DNA of 64,000 nt, from contig NZ_FOLG01000003.1 of assembly GCF_900112335.1 (NCBI RefSeq), forward strand, positions 186,001-250,000, given 5' to 3'. The notes under the pieces were generated by a model, which was given only the letters and a program-made list of their open reading frames with translations, had not been told where the DNA came from and ran no database searches. The DNA comes from Tropicimonas isoalkanivorans. Lineage in GTDB: Bacteria; Pseudomonadota; Alphaproteobacteria; Rhodobacterales; Rhodobacteraceae. Made by a program: the position numbers and the translations under genes. This document shows positions 21,162 through 30,179 of the stretch, piece after piece; position 1 is the stretch's first letter; each line of letters opens with the position of its first letter.

Positions 21162-21997
21162 CGTTGGCCACCCTCGCAGAGGTCCTGCAACCCGCATTGA
21201 AGCAGGGGTACGCCGTCGGCGGACTGGTGACCCTGGGCTGGGAAGATATGCGCGCCTACGTGGCCGCAGCCGAGGCAGAGGGGGTGCCCGTTATCCTGCA
21301 AGCCGGGCCGGGCTGCCGCGCATACACACCGCTGCCGATCCTCGGCAAGATGTTCCGTCACCTGGCGGAGGGCGCCTCGGTGCCCGTGGTTGCGCATCTC
21401 GACCACGGCTATTCCATGGAGGACTGCAGGATCGCGCTGGACAGCGGCTTCACCTCGCTGATGTTCGATGGCTCCCGCCTGCCGCTCGAACAGAACATCG
21501 CGGATACGGCAGCCGTGGTCGAACTTGCGCATGGCGCGGGTGTCTCCTGCGAGGGCGAAATCGGGTTTGTTGGATATTCGGGCGGAGAGGCGTCCGCCGG
21601 CACGGACCCGGAGGAAGCCGCGCGCTTTGCACGGGAGACGGGCGTCGATGCCATGGCGATTTCCGTCGGTAACGTGCACCTCCAGCAGGACCGGGGCGGT
21701 ATGCTGGACGAAGGGCGAATTCGGGAGATCGAGGCCGTTACGGACGTTCCGCTCGTCATCCACGGTGGCTCCGGCGTGCCGGAAGCGCAGCGCAGGACGC
21801 TGGCGCAGAATTCCGCCATCTGCAAGTTCAACATCGGCACAGAATTGCGCATGGCCTTCGGCGCGGCCCTGCGGGAGGCCGTCAACAAGGACCCCAAACG
21901 CTTCGACCGGGTGGAGATCCTCTCGGAGACCCATGGGCCGCTCGTCGAAGCGACACGCAACGTTCTGCGCACCCTCCGAGCACCCGAAAACCCTTGA
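21158..21997 (+). CDS. iolJ: Class II aldolase, probable 2-deoxy-5-keto-gluconate-6-phosphate aldolase
   Basis: By context, cleaves the IolC product to dihydroxyacetone phosphate and malonate semialdehyde. The 279-residue class II (zinc) fructose-bisphosphate aldolase-family protein has VPVVAHLDHGYSMED (catalytic Asp and zinc His), CEGEIGFVG, a second His in VGNVHLQ, and IHGGSGVPEAQ with the third zinc His and phosphate site. I chose ATG 21158, overlapping the iolB stop; the frame is open further upstream inside iolB only. A fructose- or tagatose-bisphosphate aldolase cannot be excluded by sequence alone, but the operon argues for IolJ. No iolA follows. Confidence 0.85.
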   Translation: MTLATLAEVLQPALKQGYAVGGLVTLGWEDMRAYVAAAEAEGVPVILQAGPGCRAYTPLPILGKMFRHLAEGASVPVVAHLDHGYSMEDCRIALDSGFTSLMFDGSRLPLEQNIADTAAVVELAHGAGVSCEGEIGFVGYSGGEASAGTDPEEAARFARETGVDAMAISVGNVHLQQDRGGMLDEGRIREIEAVTDVPLVIHGGSGVPEAQRRTLAQNSAICKFNIGTELRMAFGAALREAVNKDPKRFDRVEILSETHGPLVEATRNVLRTLRAPENP

Positions 21998-22227
21998 GGG
22001 CGAATGGATTAGCATCGCCGCCGTCCCTGCCCTCGTGTTTCGTTGGGATTGCTTCAACGAGCCGCAGCCAGAACGCCCGTGCCATTCGGCTGGTTCGGGG
22101 CGCGCGCTGGCTTGCGCCGACGAAATTGCAAACCGAAAACGCCAGCCTAGATACTTCAGCGTGACTAGTGAACATTGGATCATTTCGGCTAGCCCTAGAG
22201 GAAATGCCGGATGGAGGAGGTTTATTC

Positions 22228-24045
22228 ATGCGCTCCAAGTTTCTTGCGACACTGATAATGGTGCTGGCCGCCAATGGCGCGGCCGCGCAGGAGGGCACGT
22301 CGCTCCTCCGCCCAGTTCAAAGGCCAGATAACGCCCAGGACTCCGCCGCGCGCATCAAGGCCATTCTGGAGGGCAGCAACTCGCCCTATGCCGATCAACT
22401 GCAACAGGTGGCGGGTTCGACCGCCGTGCTGCCGATGACGGCCAGCGAACTGGATCGCATCGTGGCGCCCGTCGCTCTCTATCCCGATCCCCTGTTGGCG
22501 CAGATCCTCGTCGCGTCGACCTTTCCGTCGGACGTGGTGGAGGCCGACCGGCTTCTGACCCAGACCGAGTACATGTCCGACGCCGAACTCAGCACGGCAC
22601 TTCAGGAACAGACCTGGGACCCGAGCGTGGTCGTTCTGCTCTCCGGCTTCCCGACCGTCCTGAAACGGATGGCAGAGGATCTCGACTGGACCAAGACGCT
22701 CGGCGACGCGATCCTGTATCAGGAAGACGATGTGCTGACGGCCGTGCAGCGGATGCGCGCCGAGGCGAAGACAATCGGCAACCTGGAGACCAACGAGGCG
22801 CAGGTCGTCGAAGAGGAAGACGAACAGATCTACATCCGGCCCGCAAATCCGGAAGTGGTCTACGTGCCGAGCTATGACCCGGTTACGACCTACAGCACCA
22901 AGAACGTTCCGTATTCCACTGGGTCCACGTATGGCACCGGCTACAATAGCGGAACGACCTATGGCACCGGATACAATACTGGATACACCACCGGGACCGG
23001 AACGGGTATTGGTGGCCTGCTCGGCAATCCTATTGTCGCCGGCGCGCTTGGCTTTGGTTCCGCCCTTCTGGTCGACGAACTCTTCAATAACGATGATGAC
23101 GACGACGACGATGATGACGACGGCTGGGACGATTACTGGAAACAGCGCCAGACGATCGACTGGAACGATCGCCGCTTCTATCCCCGGCCGCGCTACACGA
23201 ACGACGGGCAACGCCTGTCCTGGGATCAGGAACGCGACCGGTATTACGACCGCGAGGCCCGTCGCTGGCGGCGCGATGCAGACGTGGAGCGTGCCCGTCT
23301 GGACGAGCGGCGTCAGGCCCTGAAATGGCTCGATCATCAATCTGACGTCCGGGAAGACCGGCTGAAGGCCCTTCGCAAGCGCGAGCGCGAAGCAGAGCAG
23401 GCCGTGGCACGCCAGAGGGAGGCCATTCAGGCTGCGCGCGAAGAAGCCCGCGAGGCCGAGAGCGAAGCCGACCGCCTGCGGGAGAAACGGCGCAATCAGG
23501 CGGAGCGTCTGGATGAGCGCGAGGCGGAACGCGAACGCGAGGCCCGGCGGGAGGAGCGCCAGCTCGAGAGACAGCGTGAGGCCGAACGCGAGGCGCGCCG
23601 GCAAGCGCGGGCTGAAGAGCAGGCGGCCGAGGAAAGGCGGGAAAGACGGGAACGTCGCCAACAGGAGGCGGACCGTCAGAACAAGCAGCAAATGCAGGTC
23701 TCGACCGAAGCTGACAAGCAGCGCAAGACCGCAGACGACGACCGCAAGAAACAGCAGGCCGCGTCCGATACGAAAAAGCGCCAACAGACTGAACAGACCG
23801 CCAAGAAAGACGACGGCGGAAACAAGAAAAGCGCAAACAAGGCCGACGACAGCCAGAAGAAGAAGGCCAACGACGCCCAGAAGCAGGGTGGCAAGAAGGC
23901 TGACAACAACAAACAGAATTCGAAAAAACAGCAGGATAAGAACCAGCAGAAGCAAGCCTCGAAGAAGGACGACAAGAAGTCCGGCAAAGGCAAGCGCGCA
24001 AACTGTGATGATGGGAAAAAAGGCGACTGCAAGAAAGGGAACTGA
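22228..24045 (+). CDS. DUF3300 protein with poly-Asp run and long charged tail
   Basis: Exported protein of unknown function, 605 residues. A signal peptide (MRSKFLATLIMVLAANGAAAQ) is followed by a DUF3300 domain, roughly residues 68 to 240, with LDRIVAPVALYPDPLLAQIL. Then come a Gly-Thr-Tyr-rich stretch with tandem repeats, a short hydrophobic glycine segment, an acidic run of ten Asp (about residues 289 to 298), and a long Arg/Glu-rich region likely to form a coiled coil (about 345 to 495). The tail to the end is rich in Lys, Gln, Asn and Asp. ATG 22228 has an excellent GGAGGAGG at 22212-22219. It is monocistronic, with a terminator downstream. A link to E. coli YacH-type proteins is at the domain level only. 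Confidence 0.85.
   Translation: MRSKFLATLIMVLAANGAAAQEGTSLLRPVQRPDNAQDSAARIKAILEGSNSPYADQLQQVAGSTAVLPMTASELDRIVAPVALYPDPLLAQILVASTFPSDVVEADRLLTQTEYMSDAELSTALQEQTWDPSVVVLLSGFPTVLKRMAEDLDWTKTLGDAILYQEDDVLTAVQRMRAEAKTIGNLETNEAQVVEEEDEQIYIRPANPEVVYVPSYDPVTTYSTKNVPYSTGSTYGTGYNSGTTYGTGYNTGYTTGTGTGIGGLLGNPIVAGALGFGSALLVDELFNNDDDDDDDDDDGWDDYWKQRQTIDWNDRRFYPRPRYTNDGQRLSWDQERDRYYDREARRWRRDADVERARLDERRQALKWLDHQSDVREDRLKALRKREREAEQAVARQREAIQAAREEAREAESEADRLREKRRNQAERLDEREAEREREARREERQLERQREAEREARRQARAEEQAAEERRERRERRQQEADRQNKQQMQVSTEADKQRKTADDDRKKQQAASDTKKRQQTEQTAKKDDGGNKKSANKADDSQKKKANDAQKQGGKKADNNKQNSKKQQDKNQQKQASKKDDKKSGKGKRANCDDGKKGDCKKGN
22927..22986 (+). repeat. Two 30-base tandem repeats within the DUF3300 gene
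   Basis: Two near-identical 30-base units encode the repeated peptide YGTGYN-(S/T)-G. They lie in the linker between the DUF3300 domain and the poly-Asp run. Expansion or contraction would keep the frame. Confidence 0.7.
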
Positions 24046-24147
24046 CCTACGGTCCGTGCTTTTCACGATCCGGCACGCACTTCGCCGAAGACGTGGCGGG
24101 ACGGGTGCCGGGCGCTAGCCAAGGGCCAAGCATCTCGCCTTCGGATT

Positions 24148-24174
24148 GGGCGCCGCATCGCGGCGCCCTTTTTT
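24148..24174 (+). terminator. Rho-independent terminator after the DUF3300 gene
   Basis: GGGCGCCG (24148-24155) pairs with CGGCGCCC (24161-24168) around a short loop, followed at once by six T. This is the clearest intrinsic terminator in the window. It stands about 100 bases after the DUF3300 stop, before the convergent dehydrogenase gene. Confidence 0.9.
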
Positions 24175-24306
24175 CATTCACCCCGCCGGGGAAATGAAAT
24201 CCCGAACGGGGACTCTTCCGGATCGGCGGGAGCTGCACTGACGGACTGGTCATCTCCCTCGACTGACACGGGGACTGATGCACCTGCGTGGGCGCGACGC
24301 CGACTG

Positions 24307-25296
24307 TCAGGCTCCGATCTTGCCATCCAGTTCGTCGTCGATGTGAATCCGGATGATCTCCTCGAAGTCGTCCTCGGCGGTGAACCCCAACTCCAGCGCC
24401 CGCTTCGGATCGAAGTCGCGCGCCCAGCTGCCGACGATGCCTTCGATCACCGGGTCAGGTTCGCGGCGGATCAGCGAGACGGCCTTCGATCCGGCGACCG
24501 TTTCCAGCGCCGCGATCTGTTCGGCGACGGTGGCGGACAGGCCCGGCATGATCAGGTTGCAGCGCGGGCCGACCTTGGAGAGGTCCAACGTGGCAGCATG
24601 GGTGAAGAAACCAACTGCGGAACGCGGGCTGACGAACCAGTGGCGCACGCTGTCATCGACCGGAAGAACGGCCTCCTTGCCCGACAGCGGCTCCCGGATG
24701 ATGTTGGAAAAGAAGCCCGACGCGGCCGCGTTCGGCTTTCCGGGGCGCACGCAGATGGTGGGCAGGCGGATGCCGATACCGTCGAGAAACCCGCGCCGCG
24801 CGTAGTCTGCGAGCAGGAGTTCCATGATGGCCTTTTGCGTCCCGTAGCTGGTGAGCGGCGTCGCGAAGAACTCGTCGCCGATCTTCTCCGGGAAGGGCGC
24901 CCCCAGAACTGCAACCGACGAGGCGAAGACGAGCCGTGGACGATAGGGGGCGCTTTGCCCCTCCTGGCGGATCGCCTCAAGCAGAGCGCGGCCGCCGTCG
25001 AGATTCACACGGTACCCCTTCTCGAAATCCGCTTCCGCTTCGCCGGACACCACCGCGGCAAGGTGGAAGATGAGGTCAGGGCGGCCCGCTATGAGGGACG
25101 CTGCAGCGCCGTCAGTCGACAGGTCGATGGCCTTGCAGGAGGCGACACTGGCCAAGGCTTCGGGCGCCGTCGGTTCGATAACGTCCACGAGCGTGAGCGC
25201 GTCGATATCGCCTCCGAGAACGTCGGGGGATGCCGCGACCTGCTCCAGAAGTTTGCGCCCGACCATACCGGCCGCGCCGATTACGAGTACTTTCAT
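24307..25296 (-). CDS. denD: D-erythronate dehydrogenase-like SDR
   Basis: Extended short-chain dehydrogenase/epimerase family, 329 residues. The NAD-binding motif is VLVIGAAGMVGRKL at the N-terminus. The stretch IFHLAAVVSGEAEADFEKGY and the active-site region with FASSVAVLG and Tyr-x3-Lys in TSYGTQKAIME match the DenD group, which oxidises D-erythronate to the 2-keto acid. ATG 25296 gives the fold start. The gene stands alone: no erythronate kinase, isomerase or transporter is beside it, so the substrate is uncertain. It converges on the DUF3300 gene. A general sugar-acid dehydrogenase is the fallback description. Confidence 0.8.
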   Translation of the reverse strand: MKVLVIGAAGMVGRKLLEQVAASPDVLGGDIDALTLVDVIEPTAPEALASVASCKAIDLSTDGAAASLIAGRPDLIFHLAAVVSGEAEADFEKGYRVNLDGGRALLEAIRQEGQSAPYRPRLVFASSVAVLGAPFPEKIGDEFFATPLTSYGTQKAIMELLLADYARRGFLDGIGIRLPTICVRPGKPNAAASGFFSNIIREPLSGKEAVLPVDDSVRHWFVSPRSAVGFFTHAATLDLSKVGPRCNLIMPGLSATVAEQIAALETVAGSKAVSLIRREPDPVIEGIVGSWARDFDPKRALELGFTAEDDFEEIIRIHIDDELDGKIGA

Positions 25297-25732
25297 GTGA
25301 CTATTCTCTTCCTATACGACCTGTCAGCGGGCACGCGGACTTGCGCGCGCCTCCGACGGATTGGCACGGCGTCTCTGCGACACGACGCGGGAGGCGTCGC
25401 CGATCTGCTCTCGCAGGATGTATCTCTCCTGACATCCATCGCAGAACGTGTCCGCTGCGCGGCGGCGACCGCGGTCGCCCCAGTTCTGATCCCCCGCACA
25501 CCGTCCGCGATCTTGAAGACCGGCAACGCAATTTGCAGCGACAGACTCTCTTCCATGCCCGATGTATGATCCGGTGACCGAGCCTCCACAACACCGAATG
25601 CACGCCACGGGGCTGCGGGGGGACGATGCCAACGGCGAAGCGCGCGCCTAAGGTCAACCCAGGCGCGCAGACACAGGGTCGGCCACATCGTGCGGGCCCA
25701 CTGGGCCCTGAAAGCTCACCCCGTCCGAGCCG
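25297..25732. other. Gap with two hairpins but no recognisable gene
   Basis: Both strands carry short open frames here, but none resembles a known protein or has a good start. Near the right side, GCGCGCCT (25642-25649) pairs with AGGCGCGC (25661-25668), and GGGCCC (25694-25699) with GGGCCC (25703-25708). The latter lies just past the RND pump stop and may end that transcript. The left part presumably holds the promoter of the dehydrogenase gene. Confidence 0.5.
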
Positions 25733-28700
25733 TCATTCGGCGGGGTCGGACAGACTCCCCTCCGCCGGCGACTTTCCCGCGCCGCGTCGCTTCACACGCT
25801 CCCGCATGGACTGAAACACCACGTAAAGGGGCGGGATTGCGAAGATGCCCAGGGCCGAGGCAAAGATCATCCCACCGAACACCGGCGTGCCCACCGCCCG
25901 CCTTGCGAGTTCGGCCGCGCCCTCGGCTGTCACCAGAGGAACGAGCCCCAGGATGAAGGCAAGCGAGGTCATGATGACCGGGCGGAACCTCAGCCGAGCA
26001 CCGTCTATCGCTGCCTCGCGCAATGGTACGCCGGCGTCGCGGCGCTCCTTGGCGAACTCCACGATCAGGATGGCGTTCTTCACGGCAAGGCCGATCAGAA
26101 CCACCATGCCGATCTGGGCGTAGAGGTCGAGCGGTAGGCCCGTCAGGAGCAAGGCACCGAACGAGCCCGCGACCCCGATGGAGACCGACAGCAAGACCGG
26201 GATCGGAATGGTCCAGCTTTCGTAAAGGGCCACGAGACAGAGGAAAGCGAAGAGCACCGCAAGCCCGAGAACGACCGGCAATGTCCCTTCGGTCTTCTTC
26301 TCCTGGTAGGCGGTGTCGGTCCAACTGCCGGAGAAGCCGGGGGGCAGCGTCTTGGCCGAGACCGCTTCCATTGCCCGGAGTGCGGTGCCCGACGCCACGC
26401 CCGGGGCCGGACCACCGAGCACCGAGACGGCCTCGCTGTTGTTGTAGCGGATGATGGCGGGCGGCCCGGTGACCAGCCGGGCGGTGACCAGAGAACGCAT
26501 CGGCACCATGTCGCCCTTCGCGCTGCGGACGTGGATGCGGTAGATATCGCTGATCTGATCGCGGTCGGCGGCTTCCGCCTCCAACTGGACCTGCCATGTC
26601 CGGCCGTAGAGGTTCAGATCGTTCACATAGTAGCCGCCGAGGACGGCCTGGAGCGATTGGAAGATATCGCTGACGTTCACCCCGAGGAGCTGCGCCTTGT
26701 CCCGGTCGATATCGAGGTAGATTGAGGGGTTGTTGGGGGAGTAGGTGGAAAAAACCCGCTGGAGATAGGGCACCTGGTTGGCCGCAATCACAAGTCCGCG
26801 AACCGCTTGGGCGAAGGTCTGCGGATCCGCGGCGCGGTCGTTCTGCACCATGTAGGTGAAACCGCCGCCGGTGCCGAGTCCGATGATCGGCGGCGGCGCC
26901 ATGGGCACCGCGATCCCGCCGCGCAGGCCGGCAAGTTCCTTGCTTAGCCGCTCGATGACATCCGCAGCACCCTGCCCTTCGCCAAGGCGCTCGTCGAACG
27001 GCTTGAGCGTGACTACCGAAAAGGCCGCGTTGGCCTGGCTGTAACTGTCGATGAAGTTCAGCCCAACGACCGAGGTGACGTCCGCCACAGTCTCATCCTG
27101 CAGGATGATCTGTTCCGCCTGCGCCACCACGTCCGCCGTGCGGGAAACAGAGGCGTCGGCCGGCAGTTTCATCACCACGAAAAACGCGCCCTGGTCGTCG
27201 TTCGGCAAGAACCCCGTCGGCGTCGCCCGGAGCATGCCCCAGATCGCCGCGCCGGCCACCGCCACCAGGACCAGGCCGATGACAGAGATCCGAACCAGCC
27301 GCGCCACAGTCGATCCGTAAGCGTTGCGAATGCCGTCTATCCCGCGCGAGATCTTGGCCATCACACCGCGCCGGGGCCCGTGATGGGGCTTCAGCAGCAG
27401 GGCGCAGAGAGCGGGCGAAAGCGTCAGAGCGTTGATTGCCGAGATCGCCATGGCGAAGGCGATGGTGACTGCGAACTGCCGGAAGAGCTCACCGGTGATG
27501 CCGGGAATAAACCCGATGGGCACGAAGACAGAGAGCAGGACAAGCGTGATTGCAACGATGGGCGCCGTGATCTCCTGCATCGCAAGCTTGGTGGCGTCGG
27601 CCGGGGAAAGCTCGGGGCGTTCCTCCATGACCCGCTCCACGTTTTCCACCACCACGATGGCGTCATCCACCACGATGCCGATGGCCAGCACGAGCGCCAG
27701 CAGTGAGACCGTATTGGCCGAATAGCCGAGCGCGTTCAGCGCGACGAAGGCGCCGATGAGGCTGACCGGAACGGCGATGGTCGGGATCAGGGTGGCGCGC
27801 AGGTTGCCGAGGAACAGGAACACCACCAGGACGACCAGCACGAAGGCCTCGATCAGGGTACGTTGCACCTCCTCAATGGTGGCGGTCACGAACTTGGTCG
27901 GGTCGTAGGTCACCTTCCATTCCATATCTCCGGGGAAGGTTTTGGCTATCTCGCTGACCTTCTCCCGCACCCCGTCGAGGGTGGTCAGCGCGTTGGCGCC
28001 CGGGCTTTGGTAGATGGCGATGGCCGCGGCGGGTTTGCCATTCAGCGTCGTGTCCCGGTCGAGATTGCGGGCGCCCAGTTCCACCCGCGCCACGTAGCCC
28101 AGCCGCAGGATAGACCCGTCGTCGCCGGTACGGATGACGATGTCGTTGAACTCCTCCACCGAGGCCAGCCGCCCCTTGGTCTGGATATTCAGTTGCACCC
28201 GCTGGTCGTTGTTGACCGGCCTTGCGCCGATCCGGCCGACCGCCGCCTGCACGTTCTGGCTTCGGATGGCGGCGATTAGGTCGTTGGTCGTCAGTCCGAG
28301 AGTCGTCAGCCGGTCCGTGTCCACCCAAACCCGCATGGAATAGTCCTGCGCCGCCCAGAGCGTCGCGTCGCCCACGCCGGGGATGGAGCGGATCTGGTCC
28401 AGCAGGTTGATGGTGGCGAAATTGGAGATGAAGAGCGGGTCGTGGGTGCCTTCCGGCGAGGAGACCGCAATCACGCCAAGCAGGGCGGACGACTTCTTCT
28501 TTACCACTAGGCCTGCCCGCTGAACCTCGTCGGGCAATTGCGAGAGAGCCTGTTGCACCCGGTTGTTCACGTTGACGGTATTGATGTCCGGGTCCGTCCC
28601 GAGCTCGAAGGAGACGGTGAGTGTGTAGCTGCCGTCGTCGCCGCTCACGCTCTTCATGTAGATCGCCTTGTCGACACCGACGACCTTGGCCTCGATGGGC

Positions 28701-28891
28701 TGGGCCACAGTCTCAGCCACCACCTTTCCCGAAGCGCCCGGATAGGCCGTGGAGACCTGGACCTGCGGCGGTACGATGTCGGGATACTGGGCCACCGGAA
28801 GCGTCATCAGCGCCAGAAGCCCGGCGATGGTGGTGAGAATGGCGATGACGAGGGCGAAGCGGGGGCGGTCGACGAAGATGGCGGAGAGCAT
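25733..28891 (-). CDS. RND efflux pump inner-membrane transporter, HAE1 type
   Basis: Proton-driven exporter of hydrophobic or amphiphilic compounds, 1052 residues, close to AcrB. The start [21 protein letters not shown] gives TM1. Two large periplasmic domains and twelve membrane helices are expected. The proton-relay aspartates lie in [17 protein letters not shown] (TM4), and the TM10 lysine in [15 protein letters not shown]. The start lies 3 bases after the adaptor stop, so the pair is coupled. No outer-membrane factor gene adjoins, so it must use a TolC-type channel encoded elsewhere. Substrate unknown. Confidence 0.95.
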   Translation of the reverse strand: MLSAIFVDRPRFALVIAILTTIAGLLALMTLPVAQYPDIVPPQVQVSTAYPGASGKVVAETVAQPIEAKVVGVDKAIYMKSVSGDDGSYTLTVSFELGTDPDINTVNVNNRVQQALSQLPDEVQRAGLVVKKKSSALLGVIAVSSPEGTHDPLFISNFATINLLDQIRSIPGVGDATLWAAQDYSMRVWVDTDRLTTLGLTTNDLIAAIRSQNVQAAVGRIGARPVNNDQRVQLNIQTKGRLASVEEFNDIVIRTGDDGSILRLGYVARVELGARNLDRDTTLNGKPAAAIAIYQSPGANALTTLDGVREKVSEIAKTFPGDMEWKVTYDPTKFVTATIEEVQRTLIEAFVLVVLVVFLFLGNLRATLIPTIAVPVSLIGAFVALNALGYSANTVSLLALVLAIGIVVDDAIVVVENVERVMEERPELSPADATKLAMQEITAPIVAITLVLLSVFVPIGFIPGITGELFRQFAVTIAFAMAISAINALTLSPALCALLLKPHHGPRRGVMAKISRGIDGIRNAYGSTVARLVRISVIGLVLVAVAGAAIWGMLRATPTGFLPNDDQGAFFVVMKLPADASVSRTADVVAQAEQIILQDETVADVTSVVGLNFIDSYSQANAAFSVVTLKPFDERLGEGQGAADVIERLSKELAGLRGGIAVPMAPPPIIGLGTGGGFTYMVQNDRAADPQTFAQAVRGLVIAANQVPYLQRVFSTYSPNNPSIYLDIDRDKAQLLGVNVSDIFQSLQAVLGGYYVNDLNLYGRTWQVQLEAEAADRDQISDIYRIHVRSAKGDMVPMRSLVTARLVTGPPAIIRYNNSEAVSVLGGPAPGVASGTALRAMEAVSAKTLPPGFSGSWTDTAYQEKKTEGTLPVVLGLAVLFAFLCLVALYESWTIPIPVLLSVSIGVAGSFGALLLTGLPLDLYAQIGMVVLIGLAVKNAILIVEFAKERRDAGVPLREAAIDGARLRFRPVIMTSLAFILGLVPLVTAEGAAELARRAVGTPVFGGMIFASALGIFAIPPLYVVFQSMRERVKRRGAGKSPAEGSLSDPAE

Positions 28892-28894
28892 GGA

Positions 28895-30094
28895 TTACCC
28901 CTTGTCGTCGGCAGCGGCGGGAGCCGCATCGGCCTCCGTCTCCGCGGCGGGGATTTGTCCGGACGACGCGGCATCGGGCGCCGGCTGCGCCAAAACCGGC
29001 GCGCCGGGGCGCACCCGCTCCAGCCCGTCGATGATCACCATGTCCCCCTCTGCGAGCCCGTCACGCACCACCACATCCGTGTCGACGGTATTGCCGATCT
29101 TGATCGTCCGGCGGGCTGCCTTTCCATCCTCCACGACGAAGACGTAAAGCCCGCCCTGATCGGCGATGATCGCCCCTTGGGCAACCAGCGCCCGCTCTTC
29201 CGGCGTGCCGCTCTCCAGCTTGACCCGCACCAGTTGTCCGTCCCTGAGAACACCGTCCGCGTTCGGGAACTGTGCCCGGCCGAGGATCGTGTCGGTGCTT
29301 TGGTTCACCGTCGCGTCGATAAAGTCGATGCTGCCGGTCTGGTCGTATTCGGTGCCGTCCGAAAACCCGACGGTAACTTTCACGTTGTCCGGATCGGCAG
29401 AAGCGCGATCCCGCAAATTGCGGAAGTCCGTCTCGCTGATCTGGAACAGGGCGTGGATCGGGTCCTGACTGACGATGGTGGTCAGGGGGCCGCTTGCGGG
29501 GCCGACCACATTGCCCTTGGTGATTGCCGCCCGACCGACCACGCCCGCCACTGGCGCGGTGATCGTGGTGTAGCCGAGATTAATCTGCGCCGACCGCAGG
29601 GCGCCCTCGCTCACTTTCACCTCGGCGACGGCGGAATCGTAGGCAGCCTTTGCCTGATCCCGAGTCATCTGGCTGTCCACCTTCTTGTCGAGGAGCTGCT
29701 GCGCCCGGTCGAGTTGCACTTGCGCCAGAGATTGCTGGGCGACGGCGGCGTCGAGCTGCCCCTGTGCCTGCGTGACCGCCGCCTCGAACTCGTCCGGCTC
29801 GATGCGGAACAGCACGTCGCCTTCGGCCACGGTGCCGCCTTCCTCGAAGGAGACGTCCTGCAGAAAGCCTTCGACGCGCGCCTGAATGTCGACCCGGTCA
29901 ATGGCGGAGATCTTGCCGACCACGTCGAGCGCCCCGGCCACGGGCCGCATCTCTACCGGGGCCACGACGACGGGAACCGCTTGCGGCGTGCCCTCCTGCC
30001 CGGCCTGCTGGGCGATGGCAAAAGTGGGAAGGCTGCCAGCCATGGCGAGAAGCCCGAGGGCGGCGAGCAAGCCTCGCCCGCTGTTCAAAGTCAT
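28895..30094 (-). CDS. RND efflux periplasmic adaptor (membrane fusion protein)
   Basis: Links the RND pump to an outer-membrane channel. The 399-residue protein has a signal peptide (GLLAALGLLAMAGSLPTFAIA), a lipoyl/barrel-sandwich hybrid part (VDIQARVEGFLQDVSFEEGG), a helical hairpin with Gln/Ala-rich coiled coil (residues about 105 to 165), a beta-barrel, and a C-terminal membrane-proximal domain. No lipobox Cys follows the signal, so it is probably not lipidated. It is the first gene of the two-gene unit and lies downstream of the giant autotransporter on the same strand, separated by a strong hairpin. Confidence 0.93.
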   Translation of the reverse strand: MTLNSGRGLLAALGLLAMAGSLPTFAIAQQAGQEGTPQAVPVVVAPVEMRPVAGALDVVGKISAIDRVDIQARVEGFLQDVSFEEGGTVAEGDVLFRIEPDEFEAAVTQAQGQLDAAVAQQSLAQVQLDRAQQLLDKKVDSQMTRDQAKAAYDSAVAEVKVSEGALRSAQINLGYTTITAPVAGVVGRAAITKGNVVGPASGPLTTIVSQDPIHALFQISETDFRNLRDRASADPDNVKVTVGFSDGTEYDQTGSIDFIDATVNQSTDTILGRAQFPNADGVLRDGQLVRVKLESGTPEERALVAQGAIIADQGGLYVFVVEDGKAARRTIKIGNTVDTDVVVRDGLAEGDMVIIDGLERVRPGAPVLAQPAPDAASSGQIPAAETEADAAPAAADDKG

Positions 30095-30128
30095 GCCGGT
30101 CTCCAGATGTCGTCAGGTTCAATCGCGC

Positions 30129-30164
30129 GACGGCCGCAGGTTGTCCTTCCCAACCGCGGCCGTC
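30129..30164 (-). terminator. Strong hairpin after the autotransporter gene
   Basis: GACGGCCGC (30129-30137) pairs perfectly with GCGGCCGTC (30156-30164), and GGTTG (30139-30143) pairs with CAACC (30151-30155) inside, giving 14 base pairs with one bulge. It lies 16 bases past the autotransporter stop on its downstream side. There is no T-run. It probably separates the autotransporter transcript from the efflux genes. Confidence 0.6.
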
Positions 30165-30179
30165 CCTTCACTTTACCGC

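Noticed and set aside
22124-22135. TTGCAAACCG resembling half of the inositol operator
   Set aside because: Only one half is present and it is not palindromic, and it precedes the unrelated DUF3300 gene.
22222-24066. A 614-codon minus-strand frame with a membrane-like hydrophobic translation
   Set aside because: It is the antisense of the Lys/Glu/Gln-rich DUF3300 gene, which automatically gives Leu/Phe-rich codons. The plus-strand gene has signal peptide, ribosome site and domain.
25230-25577. Short frames on both strands between the dehydrogenase and efflux genes
   Set aside because: None has coherent protein features or a ribosome binding site, so I left the stretch unassigned.
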